A DNA stretch of 64,000 bases from Corynebacterium confusum. GTDB lineage: Bacteria > Actinomycetota > Actinomycetes > Mycobacteriales > Mycobacteriaceae. The notes beneath the pieces were generated by a model that searched no databases, had not been told where the DNA came from, and saw only the letters and a list, made by a program, of their open reading frames with translations. The stretch is taken from positions 582,287 through 646,286 of the forward strand of contig NZ_CP047202.1 in assembly GCF_030408715.1 (NCBI RefSeq). Direction: 5' to 3'. Below are positions 15,717 through 23,961 of this stretch, in pieces (the first letter of the stretch is position 1; each line of letters starts with the position of its first letter). Made by a program: the position numbers and the translations under genes.

Positions 15717-17069
15717 ATGAGTGCACAGACACCCGAATCCACTTCTCACACCGGCTCGACCCCAGGCCGGGACTCCAACCAGGGCCCCGCCCACAGCAAC
15801 CAGGGCCCCACCCAGGCCGCAGGCACCTCCCAATCGGCTGCCGATGCCGCCGCCTCCCCCTCGGGCGCCAAGAAGAAATCCCCGGCCTCGAAGGGGATTG
15901 GCGCCATGGCCGGCGCCATGTTCCTCATGGCGACCTCCGCCATCGGCCCGGGCTTTTTGACTCAGACCTCCGTCTTTACTGCCCAGATGGGCGCGGCCTT
16001 CGCCTTCGCTATCGCGGTGTCGATCATCGTGGACATCGCGATCCAGCTCAACGTCTGGCGCGTGCTGTGCGTGTCCGGAATGCGCGCCAACACCCTGGCC
16101 AACACGGTCCTGCCGGGGCTCGGCTGGGTGCTGGCCGCCTTTGTATTCTTCGGCGGCCTGGTCTTTAACATCGGCAACATCGCCGGCGCCGGCCTGGGTA
16201 TGAACGCCATGCTGGGCCTCGACGCCCGCTGGGGCGGCCTGATCGCCTCCGCGATTGCCATCTTCATCTTCCTGTCCAAGCGCGCCGGCATGGCCCTGGA
16301 CCGGCTGGTGGCCGCGCTAGGCGCCATCATGATCCTGCTCATGCTTTACGTGGCGATCGTCTCCCATCCCCCGCTGGGCGAGGCCCTCAAAAACACCGTG
16401 GCCCCGGAGACCATCGACCCGTTTGTCATCACCACCATCATCGGCGGCACCGTGGGCGGCTACATCACCTTCGCCGGCGCGCACCGCCTGATCGACACCG
16501 GCTACTCCGGCGTCGAGAACGTCAAGAGCATCACCCACACCTCGGTCTCCGGCATCATCATTACCGGCATCATGCGCGTGCTGCTCTTCCTGGCCGTCCT
16601 AGGCGTGGTCGCCACCGGCGTCACCCTGTCTGAGGACAACACTGCTGCCGATGCCTTCCAGCACGCCGCCGGAGAATTCGGCCTCCGCGCCTTCGGCGTG
16701 GTCCTGTTCGCGGCCGGCCTGTCCTCGGTCATCGGCGCGGCGTACACCTCCGTGTCCTTCGTGACCTCCCAGAACTCCAGCGACAAGGTCCGCAACTTCG
16801 CCACCGTCGCCTTCATCGCCGTGTGTGCGGTGGCCTTCGTGGTCCTGAACTCCGCCCCGCAGACCCTGCTGATCTTCGCCGGCGCTATCAACGGCCTCAT
16901 CCTGCCCATCGGCTTCGCCATCGTGATGTGGGTGGCCTGGCGCCGCCGCGACCTGTTGCAGGGCTACAAGTACCCGACCTGGCTGCTGGTCTTGGGCGTC
17001 CTCGCCTGGTTCCTGACCATCTTCATCGGCGTGATGGCCTTCAGCGGCATCGCCGCCCTCTGGTCCTAG
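15717..17069 (+). CDS. NRAMP-like transporter of the 5-oxoproline locus
   Basis: A 450-residue membrane protein with about 11 helices after a 55-residue Ser/Thr/Pro/Gln-rich cytoplasmic head. It belongs to the NRAMP/SLC11 superfamily (MATSAIGPGFLTQTS in helix 1), but the metal-binding DPGN and MPHN motifs of true manganese/iron carriers are absent. Relatives of this subgroup are found beside pxp (LamB/YcsF-KipI-KipA) genes and a DUF1445 gene, as here. It may therefore carry 5-oxoproline or a related organic acid; magnesium is another option. GGAGGG precedes the ATG, and the promoter carries the shared operator. Confidence 0.75.
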   Translation: MSAQTPESTSHTGSTPGRDSNQGPAHSNQGPTQAAGTSQSAADAAASPSGAKKKSPASKGIGAMAGAMFLMATSAIGPGFLTQTSVFTAQMGAAFAFAIAVSIIVDIAIQLNVWRVLCVSGMRANTLANTVLPGLGWVLAAFVFFGGLVFNIGNIAGAGLGMNAMLGLDARWGGLIASAIAIFIFLSKRAGMALDRLVAALGAIMILLMLYVAIVSHPPLGEALKNTVAPETIDPFVITTIIGGTVGGYITFAGAHRLIDTGYSGVENVKSITHTSVSGIIITGIMRVLLFLAVLGVVATGVTLSEDNTAADAFQHAAGEFGLRAFGVVLFAAGLSSVIGAAYTSVSFVTSQNSSDKVRNFATVAFIAVCAVAFVVLNSAPQTLLIFAGAINGLILPIGFAIVMWVAWRRRDLLQGYKYPTWLLVLGVLAWFLTIFIGVMAFSGIAALWS

Positions 17070-17137
17070 GCCTCAGAACAGGGAACGCCGGACCGGAACA
17101 ACCAGCGTCAAGGAAAACAACTTAGGAAGGCCGCCCC

Positions 17138-17941
17138 ATGGCATCGGATCGCACCCAGCAACTTAACCCGAACTCGACCCCGGCCCAGGTGCGCGCCTTC
17201 GCCCGCCACCACCCGCTGCCGACGACCTCGGGGCTGGCCCGCGGCTATATGCAGGCCAACCTGCTGGCTGTGCCCCAAGAATACGCCTTCGACTTCCTGC
17301 TGTTTGCCCAGCGCAACCCCAAACCGTGCCCCATCGTGGGCGTGCTGGAGGCCGGCCAGCACTCCTCGGACTTGCTTGCCGGCGGGGACATCCGCACCGA
17401 CATCCCGGGCTACCGCGTCTTTGTAAACGGCGAGCTGACGCAGGAGACTGCCGATGCCACCTCCTTCTACGCCCCGGATATGGTCAGCTTCCTCATCGGC
17501 TGTTCCTTCACCTTCGAGACCGCACTGCTGGACAACGGCGTGGGAATCCCCCACATCGCCCAGGGCAAGAACGTGGCCATGTACCGCACGAATATTGCCA
17601 CCACGCCGGCCGGGGTCTTTAGCGGGCCGCTGGTGGTCTCCATGCGGCCCATCAAGGCCTCCCAGGTAGCCGATGCCGTGCGGATTACCTCGCGCTATCC
17701 CGGCGTCCACGGGGCGCCGGTGCACGTGGGGGATCCGGCGGCGATTGGCATCGATAGCCTGGACGAGCCCGATTTCGGCGAGGCCATCGACGTGCCGGCG
17801 GGCTATATCTCGGTTTTCTGGGCCTGCGGGGTCACCCCGCAGGCGGTGGTGATGAACTCTGCGCCCAGCCTGGCCATTACCCACGCGCCGGGGCAGATGC
17901 TGGTCACCGACGCCCGCGACCTGGGCTACCAGGTGCCCTAA
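17138..17941 (+). CDS. DUF1445 putative hydro-lyase / D-glutamate cyclase-family protein
   Basis: A 267-residue cytoplasmic protein of the DUF1445 family: RGYMQANLLAVPQEYAFDFL at the start, IGCSFTFETALLDNGV in the middle, VSMRPIKASQV, then GAPVHVGDPAAIGI and FWACGVTPQ, the conserved CGVTPQ block. A mammalian relative converts D-glutamate to 5-oxo-D-proline, so a role in pyroglutamate/glutamate chemistry fits the pxp neighbours well. It follows the transporter by 68 bases on the same strand, with AGGAAGG before the ATG. Actual substrate not shown. Confidence 0.8.
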   Translation: MASDRTQQLNPNSTPAQVRAFARHHPLPTTSGLARGYMQANLLAVPQEYAFDFLLFAQRNPKPCPIVGVLEAGQHSSDLLAGGDIRTDIPGYRVFVNGELTQETADATSFYAPDMVSFLIGCSFTFETALLDNGVGIPHIAQGKNVAMYRTNIATTPAGVFSGPLVVSMRPIKASQVADAVRITSRYPGVHGAPVHVGDPAAIGIDSLDEPDFGEAIDVPAGYISVFWACGVTPQAVVMNSAPSLAITHAPGQMLVTDARDLGYQVP

Positions 17942-17963
17942 GCCGCCGGCCTAAAACACGGCT

Positions 17964-18578
17964 TTAAACCACGGACAGAATCTTGTCGCAGGTCGCTCGC
18001 AGCGTCGTGTGCGAGAGGTCGGCGGCCGCGCGGCGCTCGCCGCGGGCGATAAGGCCTGCGAGCTCCACGTTGCCGTCGATGTGATCGGCGTGCAGCAGCG
18101 GGTAGCGGGGGATGACCAACAGGAAGGTCAGGCGCATGCGCGCGAGCAGGTTGCCCATCTGCTCGTCCAGCGTGGGCGAGCCGAGCGCGGCCACCAGCGC
18201 CCTGTGGAAGCGCTGGTTGATGTTGGAGACCTCTTGGTGCTCGCCGCGGGCGGCGAAAGCGCGGGCGGACTCGGTTAGCTCGACCAGCGCCGCGGCGTCG
18301 GAAAAGTCGCCCCAGGCCACTCCGGAGGGCTCGATGGCGGCGCGGGCGCGGAAAAGATCCTGGATATAGGCGCGGTCCGGGGTGGCGATGAAGACCCCGC
18401 GGTTGGGGATGCGCTCCACCAGCCGCTCCGCGGTTAGCCGGGCGAAGGCCTCGCGCAGGGTATTGCGGGAGCACTCGAAGCGCGCGGCCACCTTGACCTC
18501 GCTGAGCTGCTGGCCCGGCTGGTACTCGCCCCGGGAGATGGCGTCCCGAAGGCCCGCTGCGACGGTCTGAGAAAGCAT
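17964..18578 (-). CDS. GntR/FadR-family transcription regulator, probable pxp repressor
   Basis: A 204-residue regulator. Residues 1-70 are a winged helix (ISRGEYQPGQQLSEVKVAAR, CSRNTLREAFARLTAERLVE), and the rest is an FCD-type helical ligand domain with metal-site histidines (NQRFHRAL near residue 120, and HTTLR near the end). Lying within the 5-oxoproline locus, it is the best candidate to bind the two identical TTGTTCAACAA sites. The start at 18578 is fixed by a -10 box (TATAGT) seven bases upstream, so the message is probably leaderless. Longer in-frame forms would begin upstream of the promoter. Confidence 0.8.
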   Translation of the reverse strand: MLSQTVAAGLRDAISRGEYQPGQQLSEVKVAARFECSRNTLREAFARLTAERLVERIPNRGVFIATPDRAYIQDLFRARAAIEPSGVAWGDFSDAAALVELTESARAFAARGEHQEVSNINQRFHRALVAALGSPTLDEQMGNLLARMRLTFLLVIPRYPLLHADHIDGNVELAGLIARGERRAAADLSHTTLRATCDKILSVV

Positions 18579-18585
18579 GCGTAAC

Positions 18586-18591
18586 ACTATA
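18586..18591 (-). promoter_or_regulatory. -10 box of the GntR gene inside a palindrome
   Basis: On the minus strand TATAGT lies seven bases before the ATG; it is centred in CACTATAGTG (18585-18594), a perfect 10-base palindrome that could be an autoregulatory site. The TTGTTCAACAA motif is not present here. Confidence 0.45.
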
Positions 18592-18699
18592 GTGCCGCGC
18601 CCCGGCTTATAGGGCATTTTGGCCAGACCAGCTTGCCGGTGCCGCCTCCGAGCCGAAAGCAGCACCTGCGCGCGCCGGGGAGACGCGGCGGGGTAGGGG

Positions 18700-20430
18700 T
18701 TAGTTGACGGTGGCGATGACGTCGTCCGGGGTGACGCGCTCGCCGGCGCCGATCTTGATGGAAATCGTGCCGGCGTTGGGCGCCTTGACCGCGGATTCCA
18801 TCTTCATAGCCTCGATGGTGGCGATGGCATCGCCCTCGGCGACCTCAGCGCCGTCTTCGACCTTCCACTCGACCAGGTTGGCCTCGAACGGGGCGGTCAC
18901 GGCCCCGGCGGAGCCGGCCTTGGCCTCGCCGCCGGCCGGCGCGGCGGAGCTAGCTGCCCCGGCGGGCGCCTGGAAGAACTCGACGGGCAGGCCGATATTC
19001 ATCAGCTTGCCGTCGACCTCGATGGCAATGGTGCGGCGCTGCGTGTAGATGGCCTCCACCTGCTCGGTCTGGTGCCCGGCGGACGGGCGGTAGTTGTGGT
19101 CCACCCAGTCGGTGTAGAGCCCCAGCTCGTCGCCGGTCAGCGCCGGGTTGTTGACCATGTCGCGGTGGAAGGGCAGCACGGTGCGCACGCCGGAGACCGT
19201 AAACTCCTGCAGCGCCTGCTGGGCGCGGCGCAGGGCCACCTGGCGGTTAGGCCCCCAGACCACCAGCTTGGCAATCAGGGAGTCGTAGTACGGCGGCACG
19301 ATGGATCCGGTCCGCACGGCGGCGTCGACGCGGATGCCGGGGCCCGTCGGCGGCTCGAAGGCCACGATGGTGCCCGGGCAGGGGGCAAAGCCGTTGAGGA
19401 TGTCCTCGGCGTTGATGCGGAACTCGAAGGCGTGGCCGTGGGATTCCGGATCCTCCGCGAGGGAGATCTCCTCGCCGGCGGCGATCCGGAACTGCTCGGC
19501 GATGATGTCCACGCCGGTCACAGCCTCGGTGACGGGGTGCTCGACCTGGACGCGGGTGTTGACCTCTAGGAAGGAGATGGTGCCGTCCTCGGAGACGATG
19601 AACTCCACGGTGCCGGCGCCGGTGTAGCCGACCTTCTGGCAGATGGCGCGGGAACCCTCGATGATGCCCTGGTACTGCTTCTCGGTTAGGTTCGGGGCCG
19701 GGGCCTCCTCGATGAGCTTCTGGAACCGGCGCTGCGTGGAGCAGTCGCGGGTGCCCAGCACGCGCACGTTGCCGTGGGTATCCGCCAGCACCTGGGCCTC
19801 CACGTGGCGCGGGTGGACCAAGAACTTCTCCACGAAGCACTCGGCTCGGCCGAAGGCCTCCATGGCCTCGCGGCCGGCGGAGTTGAACGCGCCCTCGATC
19901 TCTTCCATGGTGTCCACGACCTTCAGGCCGCGCCCGCCGCCACCGTAGGCGGCCTTGATGGCGATCGGCAGGCCGTGCTCCTCGGCGAAGGCGCGGGCCT
20001 CCTGCCAGTCGCCGATGGGATCGGAGGTGCCCGGGGCCAGCGGGGCGCCGACCTCCTCGGCCACGCGGCGCGCGGCGATCTTGTCGCCCAGCAGGTCGAT
20101 GGCGTCCGGGGCCGGGCCGATCCAGGTCAGGCCGGCGGCGCTGACGGTGCGGGCGAACTCGGAGTTTTCCGACAGGAAGCCGTAGCCCGGGTGGATGGCG
20201 TCCGCGCCAGCGCGCACGGCGATGTCCAGCAGCGCCGGGATGTTCATGTAGGTCTCGCCGGCGGAGTTGCCCGGCAGGGCGTAGGCCTCGTCGGCGACCA
20301 CGGTGTGCAGGGCGCCGGCGTCGGCCTCGGAGTAGACGGCGATGGAGCGGATGCCCAGGTCGCGGGCGACGCGGGCGATGCGCACGGCGATCTCGCCGCG
20401 GTTAGCAATAAGTACAGCAGAAATGGCCAT
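18700..20430 (-). CDS. Biotin carboxylase / biotin carboxyl carrier fusion (AccBC/AccA-like)
   Basis: A 576-residue cytoplasmic protein. Residues 1-450 are a biotin carboxylase (ANRGEIAVRI, the GGGGRG ATP loop, FLEVNTRVQVEHPVTE), followed by a linker and a C-terminal carrier domain with the biotinylated Lys543 in EAMKME. It charges biotin with CO2 in an ATP-dependent reaction. It follows the pxpBC gene by two bases, so it belongs to the 5-oxoproline operon. No carboxyltransferase subunit is near. Biotin carboxylase genes occur beside kipI-kipA homologues in many bacteria, but their exact role there is not settled. It could also be a second AccBC working with AccD. Confidence 0.85.
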   Translation of the reverse strand: MAISAVLIANRGEIAVRIARVARDLGIRSIAVYSEADAGALHTVVADEAYALPGNSAGETYMNIPALLDIAVRAGADAIHPGYGFLSENSEFARTVSAAGLTWIGPAPDAIDLLGDKIAARRVAEEVGAPLAPGTSDPIGDWQEARAFAEEHGLPIAIKAAYGGGGRGLKVVDTMEEIEGAFNSAGREAMEAFGRAECFVEKFLVHPRHVEAQVLADTHGNVRVLGTRDCSTQRRFQKLIEEAPAPNLTEKQYQGIIEGSRAICQKVGYTGAGTVEFIVSEDGTISFLEVNTRVQVEHPVTEAVTGVDIIAEQFRIAAGEEISLAEDPESHGHAFEFRINAEDILNGFAPCPGTIVAFEPPTGPGIRVDAAVRTGSIVPPYYDSLIAKLVVWGPNRQVALRRAQQALQEFTVSGVRTVLPFHRDMVNNPALTGDELGLYTDWVDHNYRPSAGHQTEQVEAIYTQRRTIAIEVDGKLMNIGLPVEFFQAPAGAASSAAPAGGEAKAGSAGAVTAPFEANLVEWKVEDGAEVAEGDAIATIEAMKMESAVKAPNAGTISIKIGAGERVTPDDVIATVN

Positions 20431-20432
20431 GG

Positions 20433-21986
20433 TTAGTTGACTCCTGAGACTAGTTCGAAGCGGACCCGGGCCCCGGGCGGGAGCTGGGCGGCAATATCAA
20501 TATCTTCTTCCAAGACGGTGGCGACGACGGGGTAGCCGCCGGTCACGGCGTGGTCCCGCAGGAAGACCACGGGCTTGCCGTTGGGCGGGATCTGCACGCT
20601 GCCGGCCACCATGCCCTCTGAGGGCAGCTCGCCGTCGACGACGCGTTCGATGGTGGCATCCCCAGCCAGACGCAGGCCGACACGGTTCGAATCCGAGGTG
20701 ACGGTCCACTCGGTGTCCAGGAACTGCTGGACGTTCTCGCCGAACCAGTCGTCGCGCGGTCCCAGCGCGCAGCGCAGCACGCCGGTGGTGGTGCCGTTGT
20801 CATCGCGCACGCGCAGCGGGTTGGCCAGCTGGGCGTCCGTCATGGCGTTCGAGCGCGGCAGCACGCCGATGACCTCGCCGGCACGCACCGGGTCCGGGCC
20901 CAGCCCGGAGAGCACGTCCGTGGCGGACGAGCCCAGCTCCGTGTCAGCGATGATGCCGCCGCGGATGGCGATGTAGGAGCGCATGCCGGTAATCGCCGGG
21001 CTAACGGTCAGGGTGGTGCCGGCGGTGACCAGGATGGGGCGGGCCAGCTGCAGCGGGTATTCGCCCACGCGCACCACGGCGGTTGCGCCGGTCACACAGA
21101 TGACCGTGTCGGTCAGCGCCTTGAGCTTGATGCCGCCGATGTTTTCCAGCACCGTCGCATTGCGCGGGTTGCCCACCGCGATGTTGGCGGTGGCGGCCGC
21201 CGCGCGGTCCGCCGCGCCGGAGGGGGTAACGCCCAGGTCGCCGCGGCCCGGCCGGCCGAGGTCCTGGTACAGGGTCAGCAGGCCGGCGTCCTCGACCTCC
21301 ATGCGGGGCAGGCGCGCCGGGGACTTCTTGGCCCCGTCGTGGTCGCGGGTCAGCTCGGGCAGCTCGCGCACCGCGTTGTAGCGCACCCGGTCGCCGGGCT
21401 GGACCAGCGCCGGCGGCTCCGCGTGGGACTCCCACATCGGGGTATTCGTGGTGCCGATGAGCTGCCAGCCGCCGGGGGAGACGCGCGGGTAGACCGCGGA
21501 GAAATCTCCCGCGATGCCCACCGCGCCCGCCGGCACGGCCGTGCGCGGGTCGGGGCGCCGCGGCACGGCCTTGGCCAGGGCCGGGTCCTCCGGGGCGCAG
21601 TAGGTAAACCCGGGCGCGAAGCCGCCGAAGGCGGCGGTCCAGGTGGTGGAGGTGTGCCAGTCGATGAGGGCTTGCTCCGACATGCCGAGCAGCTCCGCGG
21701 CGTCGGCTAGGTCTTCGCCGTCGTAGCGCACGTCGATGTCCACGGTGCGCGGCTCGCGCCGGCCCGCCTTCGTGGGCTGGAACTCGGCCAGCTGCTCGGC
21801 GGCGAGCTCGGCCGCGCGCGGGGCATCGAAGGTGACCAGCAAGGTGGTGGCGGCGGCGATGCAGTCGACCTGGTGCGGCAGCGGGTGCGCGGACAGCTCC
21901 GCGTGCCAGCTCATGACCTGGTCGAGCCCGTCCAAGTCGATGAGCATCGCGCGCGTGCCGACCGGGTGGATGGTGGGGTTAGACAT
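20433..21986 (-). CDS. pxpBC: 5-oxoprolinase subunits B and C, fused
   Basis: A 517-residue fusion. Residues about 1-215 are the KipI/PxpB part (GGFAPGFTYC, VPAGAVGIAGDFSAVYPRVS, GGWQLIG), and about 225-517 the KipA/PxpC part (GLLTLYQDLGRPGRGDLGVTP, GPRDDWF, NRVGLRL, ELPSEGMVAGSVQIPPNGKP). Together with PxpA these hydrolyse 5-oxo-L-proline to glutamate using ATP. In many bacteria PxpB and PxpC are separate; fusion as here is common too. Its ATG overlaps the stop of pxpA within ATGTCTAA, so translation is coupled. A longer in-frame form reaches far into pxpA and is rejected. Confidence 0.9.
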   Translation of the reverse strand: MSNPTIHPVGTRAMLIDLDGLDQVMSWHAELSAHPLPHQVDCIAAATTLLVTFDAPRAAELAAEQLAEFQPTKAGRREPRTVDIDVRYDGEDLADAAELLGMSEQALIDWHTSTTWTAAFGGFAPGFTYCAPEDPALAKAVPRRPDPRTAVPAGAVGIAGDFSAVYPRVSPGGWQLIGTTNTPMWESHAEPPALVQPGDRVRYNAVRELPELTRDHDGAKKSPARLPRMEVEDAGLLTLYQDLGRPGRGDLGVTPSGAADRAAAATANIAVGNPRNATVLENIGGIKLKALTDTVICVTGATAVVRVGEYPLQLARPILVTAGTTLTVSPAITGMRSYIAIRGGIIADTELGSSATDVLSGLGPDPVRAGEVIGVLPRSNAMTDAQLANPLRVRDDNGTTTGVLRCALGPRDDWFGENVQQFLDTEWTVTSDSNRVGLRLAGDATIERVVDGELPSEGMVAGSVQIPPNGKPVVFLRDHAVTGGYPVVATVLEEDIDIAAQLPPGARVRFELVSGVN

Positions 21987-22746
21987 CGAGGAAGCTCCGA
22001 ATCTCCACGCCTTCCTTGCCCAGCAGGTCCACCACGCCCCGCAGCAGCTCGACGGCGCCGGGGGAGTCGCCGTGGGTGCACACGGACTGGGCATCGACGG
22101 CCAGCTCGGTGCCGTCGTAGGCGGTGATAGAGCCGGTGCGGGCTACTTGCAGGACGCGGTCGGCCACGGCCTGCGGGTCGTGCATGACCGCGTGGGACTC
22201 GCGCCGGGAGACCAGCGTGCCGTCGGCGTTGTAGTTGCGGTCGGCAAAGGCCTCGCGCACCACGGTCAGGCCCTGGTCTTCGGCCATGTCCACGGCCACG
22301 CCGCCGGGCAGCAGCATCAGCGGCAGGTCGCCGAAGGCGCGTACGCCGTCGATGATCGCCTGGGCCTGGGCCTGGTTGTGAACGATGGTGTTGTAGAGCG
22401 CACCGTGCGGCTTGACGTAGCGCACCCGGGTGCCGGCCGCGCGCGCCAAGGCCTCCAGCGCGCCGATTTGGTAGGTAATCTCATCGGCCAGCTCCGCCGG
22501 GGCGTAGTCGATGAAGCGGCGGCCGAAACCGGCGGCATCGTTATAGCCCACGTGCGCGCCAATGACCACGTCGGCGCGGGCCGCAGCCTGGACCGTCTGC
22601 GCGATTGAGTGTGGGTCCCCGGCGTGGAAGCCGGTGGCCACGTTGGCGGAGGAGACCAGCTCCAGCATGGCTGCGTCATCGGCCACAGGGTTGCCGGCGG
22701 TCGTCTCACCCAAATCTGCGTTGAGATCAATAACAAGCGAAGACAT
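21979..22746 (-). CDS. pxpA: 5-oxoprolinase subunit A (LamB/YcsF family)
   Basis: A 255-residue cytoplasmic subunit: IDLNADLGETT at the start, NVATGFHAGDPHSIAQTV, IGAHVGYNDAAGFGRRF, RYVKPHGALYN and SVCTHGDSPGA are the family's conserved blocks. It acts with the fused PxpBC protein in ATP-dependent opening of 5-oxoproline. AGGGAT precedes the ATG at 22746; an in-frame extension to 22809 lies upstream of the likely transcript start. As the first gene of the operon it carries the shared operator between promoter and start codon. Confidence 0.9.
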   Translation of the reverse strand: MSSLVIDLNADLGETTAGNPVADDAAMLELVSSANVATGFHAGDPHSIAQTVQAAARADVVIGAHVGYNDAAGFGRRFIDYAPAELADEITYQIGALEALARAAGTRVRYVKPHGALYNTIVHNQAQAQAIIDGVRAFGDLPLMLLPGGVAVDMAEDQGLTVVREAFADRNYNADGTLVSRRESHAVMHDPQAVADRVLQVARTGSITAYDGTELAVDAQSVCTHGDSPGAVELLRGVVDLLGKEGVEIRSFLDV

Positions 22747-22762
22747 CAACACCATCCCTAAA

Positions 22763-22793
22763 ATTGTTGAACAATCTGATGGATCCAGTGTAG
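22763..22793 (-). promoter_or_regulatory. Promoter and operator of pxpA
   Basis: On the minus strand a TACACT -10 box (22787-22792) is followed, just after the expected start of transcription, by ATCAGATTGTTCAACAATTT. The core ATTGTTCAACAAT (22763-22775) is a perfect 6-1-6 palindrome, and CAGATTGTTCAACAA is identical over 15 bases to the site at 15645-15659. A repressor bound here would block elongation. The GntR protein of this locus is the likely binder. Confidence 0.65.
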
Positions 22794-22908
22794 CGCGCGT
22801 CACGTCCATTTGTGAATGGGGTTACGTTTGGCGGATTCCCCGGCTACCCCCACAGCCGCGGCGGGCTAAGATCGGAAAGATTTTGTTCTTAGAGGAAGGG
22901 TCTGTGCA

Positions 22909-23955
22909 ATGGGTTTCGGGAAAGCGCTTCTGGGCATCGGCGGGGTGGCCATCGCCGCGGTCGCCGGAGTGGCCATCATGGGCGGCGGGGAGGAACAGAC
23001 CACCGTCAACCGCGTCATCGACGGCGACACCATCGACGTGCGCACCGCCGACGGCGACAAGCGCGTGCGCCTGCTCAACATCGACACCCCGGAGCTCGCT
23101 CGCGGCGGCCACCCCGCCGACTGCTTGGCTGAGGACGCCCGGGATTTCCTGGCCGATCTCCTGCCCGCCGGCACCGCCGTGCGCCTGGAATACGACGTCG
23201 AGCGCCAGGATAAATACGGCCGTGAGCTGGCCGGCGTCTTTCTGGACGACGAGCTGGTCAACGCGCGCATTGCGGAGGAAGGCTTGGCCGCGGCCATGGT
23301 GGTCGGTGAGAACCGGAAGTTCTACCCGCCCGTCCAGGAGGCTGTCGATGCCGCCCAGCAGGACCGCCGCGGCATCTTTGACGTGGACCCCGAGTGCTTC
23401 GCCGTCGACGGTGGCCCCGCGGCCACCGCGCTGAGCTCGTCTCCGACCACGACCTATGGTTCCGGCGACGAGGTGGCTGCCATCGACAAGCTGCTGGCCG
23501 GCACCGCCGCCCGCCGCGCCGATCTCGACGCCATCGAGGGCGGCGCCCGCAACGCCTTCTACGGCACCTACCTGGTCGATCGCCTCAACACCATACTGGC
23601 CGAACGCCGCGCCGAACTCGACGAGGCCGAGGAGCGCCTCCATGACGAGCGCGCCGACGCGGTCGAGGAAGCCGAGCGCGACAGAAAACGGCAGGAAGAA
23701 GCCAACCGCCCAACCGGCGAGCCCGCCCGCCCCAACACCGCCGACAGCGCCGATCACCCCGCACCGGTCAACCCCGCCCCGGCTAACGATGCCCCCGCCG
23801 CGCCAGCTCCCGCCGCGCCAGCTCCTGCCGCACCCGCGCCGGATACCTACACCGGCTGCCGCGCCTACGGCGGAAACTACGCGCTGACCTCCGTGGACAA
23901 CCAGGGACGGCCGTACGCCAAGATTGATTGCTCGACCAAGGCACAGATTGGCTAG
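22909..23955 (+). CDS. Secreted or membrane-anchored thermonuclease (SNase-like)
   Basis: A 348-residue protein with a hydrophobic N-terminal segment (LLGIGGVAIAAVAGVAIMGG), then a staphylococcal nuclease domain (residues about 35-160): VNRVIDGDTIDV, RVRLLNIDTPELARGG and RQDKYGRELAGVFL contain the catalytic Arg/Asp/Glu set. The middle is a helical, Arg/Glu-rich stretch (AERRAELDEAEERLHDE), then an Ala/Pro repeat linker (AAPAPAAPAPA) and a small C-terminal Cys-containing module (GCRAYGGNYALTS to IDCS). It should degrade DNA or RNA outside the membrane. RBS AGAGGAAGGG lies before the ATG, and a TAAGAT box at 22867 is a likely -10. Confidence 0.8.
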   Translation: MGFGKALLGIGGVAIAAVAGVAIMGGGEEQTTVNRVIDGDTIDVRTADGDKRVRLLNIDTPELARGGHPADCLAEDARDFLADLLPAGTAVRLEYDVERQDKYGRELAGVFLDDELVNARIAEEGLAAAMVVGENRKFYPPVQEAVDAAQQDRRGIFDVDPECFAVDGGPAATALSSSPTTTYGSGDEVAAIDKLLAGTAARRADLDAIEGGARNAFYGTYLVDRLNTILAERRAELDEAEERLHDERADAVEEAERDRKRQEEANRPTGEPARPNTADSADHPAPVNPAPANDAPAAPAPAAPAPAAPAPDTYTGCRAYGGNYALTSVDNQGRPYAKIDCSTKAQIG

Positions 23956-23961
23956 GGGCTT

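Noticed and set aside
20690-20705. GGTTCGAATCC-like motif resembling a tRNA T-arm
   Set aside because: It lies inside the conserved NRVGLRL coding block of pxpBC and has no partner arms.
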